From Deltaproteobacteria bacterium (GTDB lineage Bacteria > Desulfobacterota > Binatia > DP-6): DNA of 6,436 nucleotides. Shown one piece after another: positions 5,945-6,436 of the stretch. Numbering within the stretch: the stretch's first letter is position 1; every line of letters starts with the position of its first letter. A program made the translations under genes and the position numbers. The DNA lies in contig VBLD01000136.1 in assembly GCA_005879205.1 (NCBI GenBank), positions 1 to 6,436 on the forward strand. The letters run 5' to 3'. The notes below the pieces were generated by a model that saw only the letters and a list, made by a program, of their open reading frames with translations, searched no databases and was not told the DNA's origin.

Positions 5945-6436
5945 ATGACGTTTCCGAAGCTGCTGGTCGTGGGGCTCGACTCCGCGGTGCCGGCGCTCGT
6001 GTTCGAGCGCTGGCGAAACGAGCTGCCGACGATTGCGGATCTGATCGCGCGCGGGGCGCACGCGCGGCTCGTCTCGACGAATCCTCCCATCACCGTCCCG
6101 GCGTGGACGGCGATGATGTCCAGCCGCGATCCGGGCGAGCTCGGCTTCTACGGCTTTCGGAACCGCAAGGATCACTCCTACGACGGCTACGCGTTCGCTA
6201 ACTCGGCGCTCGTGCGGGTGCCGCGCCTGTGGGACTGGCTGGGCGCCGCGGGACTCTACTGCCTGGTCCTCGGCGTGCCGCAGACGTATCCGCCGTCACC
6301 GGTCCACGGCGAGATGGTCACCTGCTTCCTCACCCCCTCGACCGAGAGCGCCTACACCTACCCGCCGGCGCTCAAGGCGGAGGTCGAGCGGGTCACCGAC
6401 GGCTACGTCCTGGACGTCGACGACTTCCGCACCGCC
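5945..6436 (+). CDS. Alkaline-phosphatase-superfamily phosphohydrolase/phosphomutase (COG3379-like), N-terminal part
   Basis: The frame opens at ATG 5945 and stays open for 164 codons to the right edge, so the C-terminus is missing; family members are usually about 450-550 residues. The N-terminus has the alkaline-phosphatase/NPP superfamily layout. 'KLLVVGLDSAVPALV' (5-19) includes metal-binding D12, and 'LPTIADLIARGAHARLVST' (27-45) leads to 'NPPITVPAWTAMMSSRDPGELGFYGF' (46-71). There T50, in the T-x-P-A-W context, is the predicted phosphoryl-accepting nucleophile next to a two-metal site. 'TSxMTGxNPGxHG' is common here; this protein has 'MMSSRDPGELG'. An in-frame TGA at 5915-5917 limits upstream extension, and D12 falls at the usual distance from the start. 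There is no signal peptide, so it is probably cytoplasmic or membrane-peripheral. The hairpin upstream suggests its own transcription unit. Relatives often lie in glycan or lipid loci; the substrate is unknown. Confidence 0.85.
   Translation, partial: MTFPKLLVVGLDSAVPALVFERWRNELPTIADLIARGAHARLVSTNPPITVPAWTAMMSSRDPGELGFYGFRNRKDHSYDGYAFANSALVRVPRLWDWLGAAGLYCLVLGVPQTYPPSPVHGEMVTCFLTPSTESAYTYPPALKAEVERVTDGYVLDVDDFRTA

Noticed and set aside
5557..6093. 178-codon minus-strand frame whose product shares short stretches (such as 'PLPRRDVA') with a + strand frame over the same gap
   Set aside because: The similarity is produced by the inverted repeat being read from both strands, not by related genes.
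5704..6201. 165-codon + strand frame crossing the palindrome and the phosphohydrolase start
   Set aside because: No family resemblance. It runs through the palindrome and the hairpin, and overlaps in another frame a gene with clear alkaline-phosphatase-superfamily motifs.

Overview
This window comes from a very GC-rich bacterium. Codons are overwhelmingly G/C-ending, and genes are packed with stop/start overlaps. No gene here pins down the phylum. The mix of a dolichyl-phosphate-mannose-synthase-like GT2, a GT-C membrane glycosyltransferase, a MATE/Wzx-type flippase and a COG3379-type phosphohydrolase would fit many high-GC, probably Gram-negative lineages (for example Myxococcota- or Binatota-like, Acidobacteria or Rokubacteria). 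That placement is a guess from composition and gene style. All real genes lie on the + strand.

Layout. (1) 2-352: the C-terminal end of a radical SAM/SPASM protein that begins outside the window. (2) 414-5630: a dense probable operon. It encodes a GT2 polyprenyl-phosphate-sugar-synthase-like enzyme with a strong Shine-Dalgarno, a YdjM/DUF457-type membrane protein, an ICMT-like membrane methyltransferase, a probable 36-residue single-pass membrane peptide, a 627-residue GT-C glycosyltransferase and a 442-residue polysaccharide/lipid flippase. Gaps inside this run are 3 to 10 bases or are overlaps. (3) 5631-5944: a 314-base non-coding gap. It holds a 155-base imperfect palindrome with 29-bp perfect terminal arms, then a separate perfect 12-bp hairpin that is probably the operon terminator, then a weak promoter candidate. 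(4) 5945-6436: the N-terminal 164 codons of an alkaline-phosphatase-superfamily phosphohydrolase that runs off the right edge.

How the genes may work together (inference). The GT2 enzyme would charge a polyprenyl phosphate with a sugar on the cytoplasmic face. The GT-C enzyme would use such a lipid-linked sugar on the outer face of the membrane. The flippase would move a lipid-linked glycan or lipid across the membrane. The methyltransferase and the DUF457 protein would act on membrane lipids or have unknown accessory roles. The radical SAM protein upstream and the phosphohydrolase downstream may belong to the same surface glycan or lipid locus, but the phosphohydrolase looks like a separate transcription unit. 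No CRISPR array, tRNA, rRNA or transposase was seen. The least explained structure is the long palindrome at 5636-5790.
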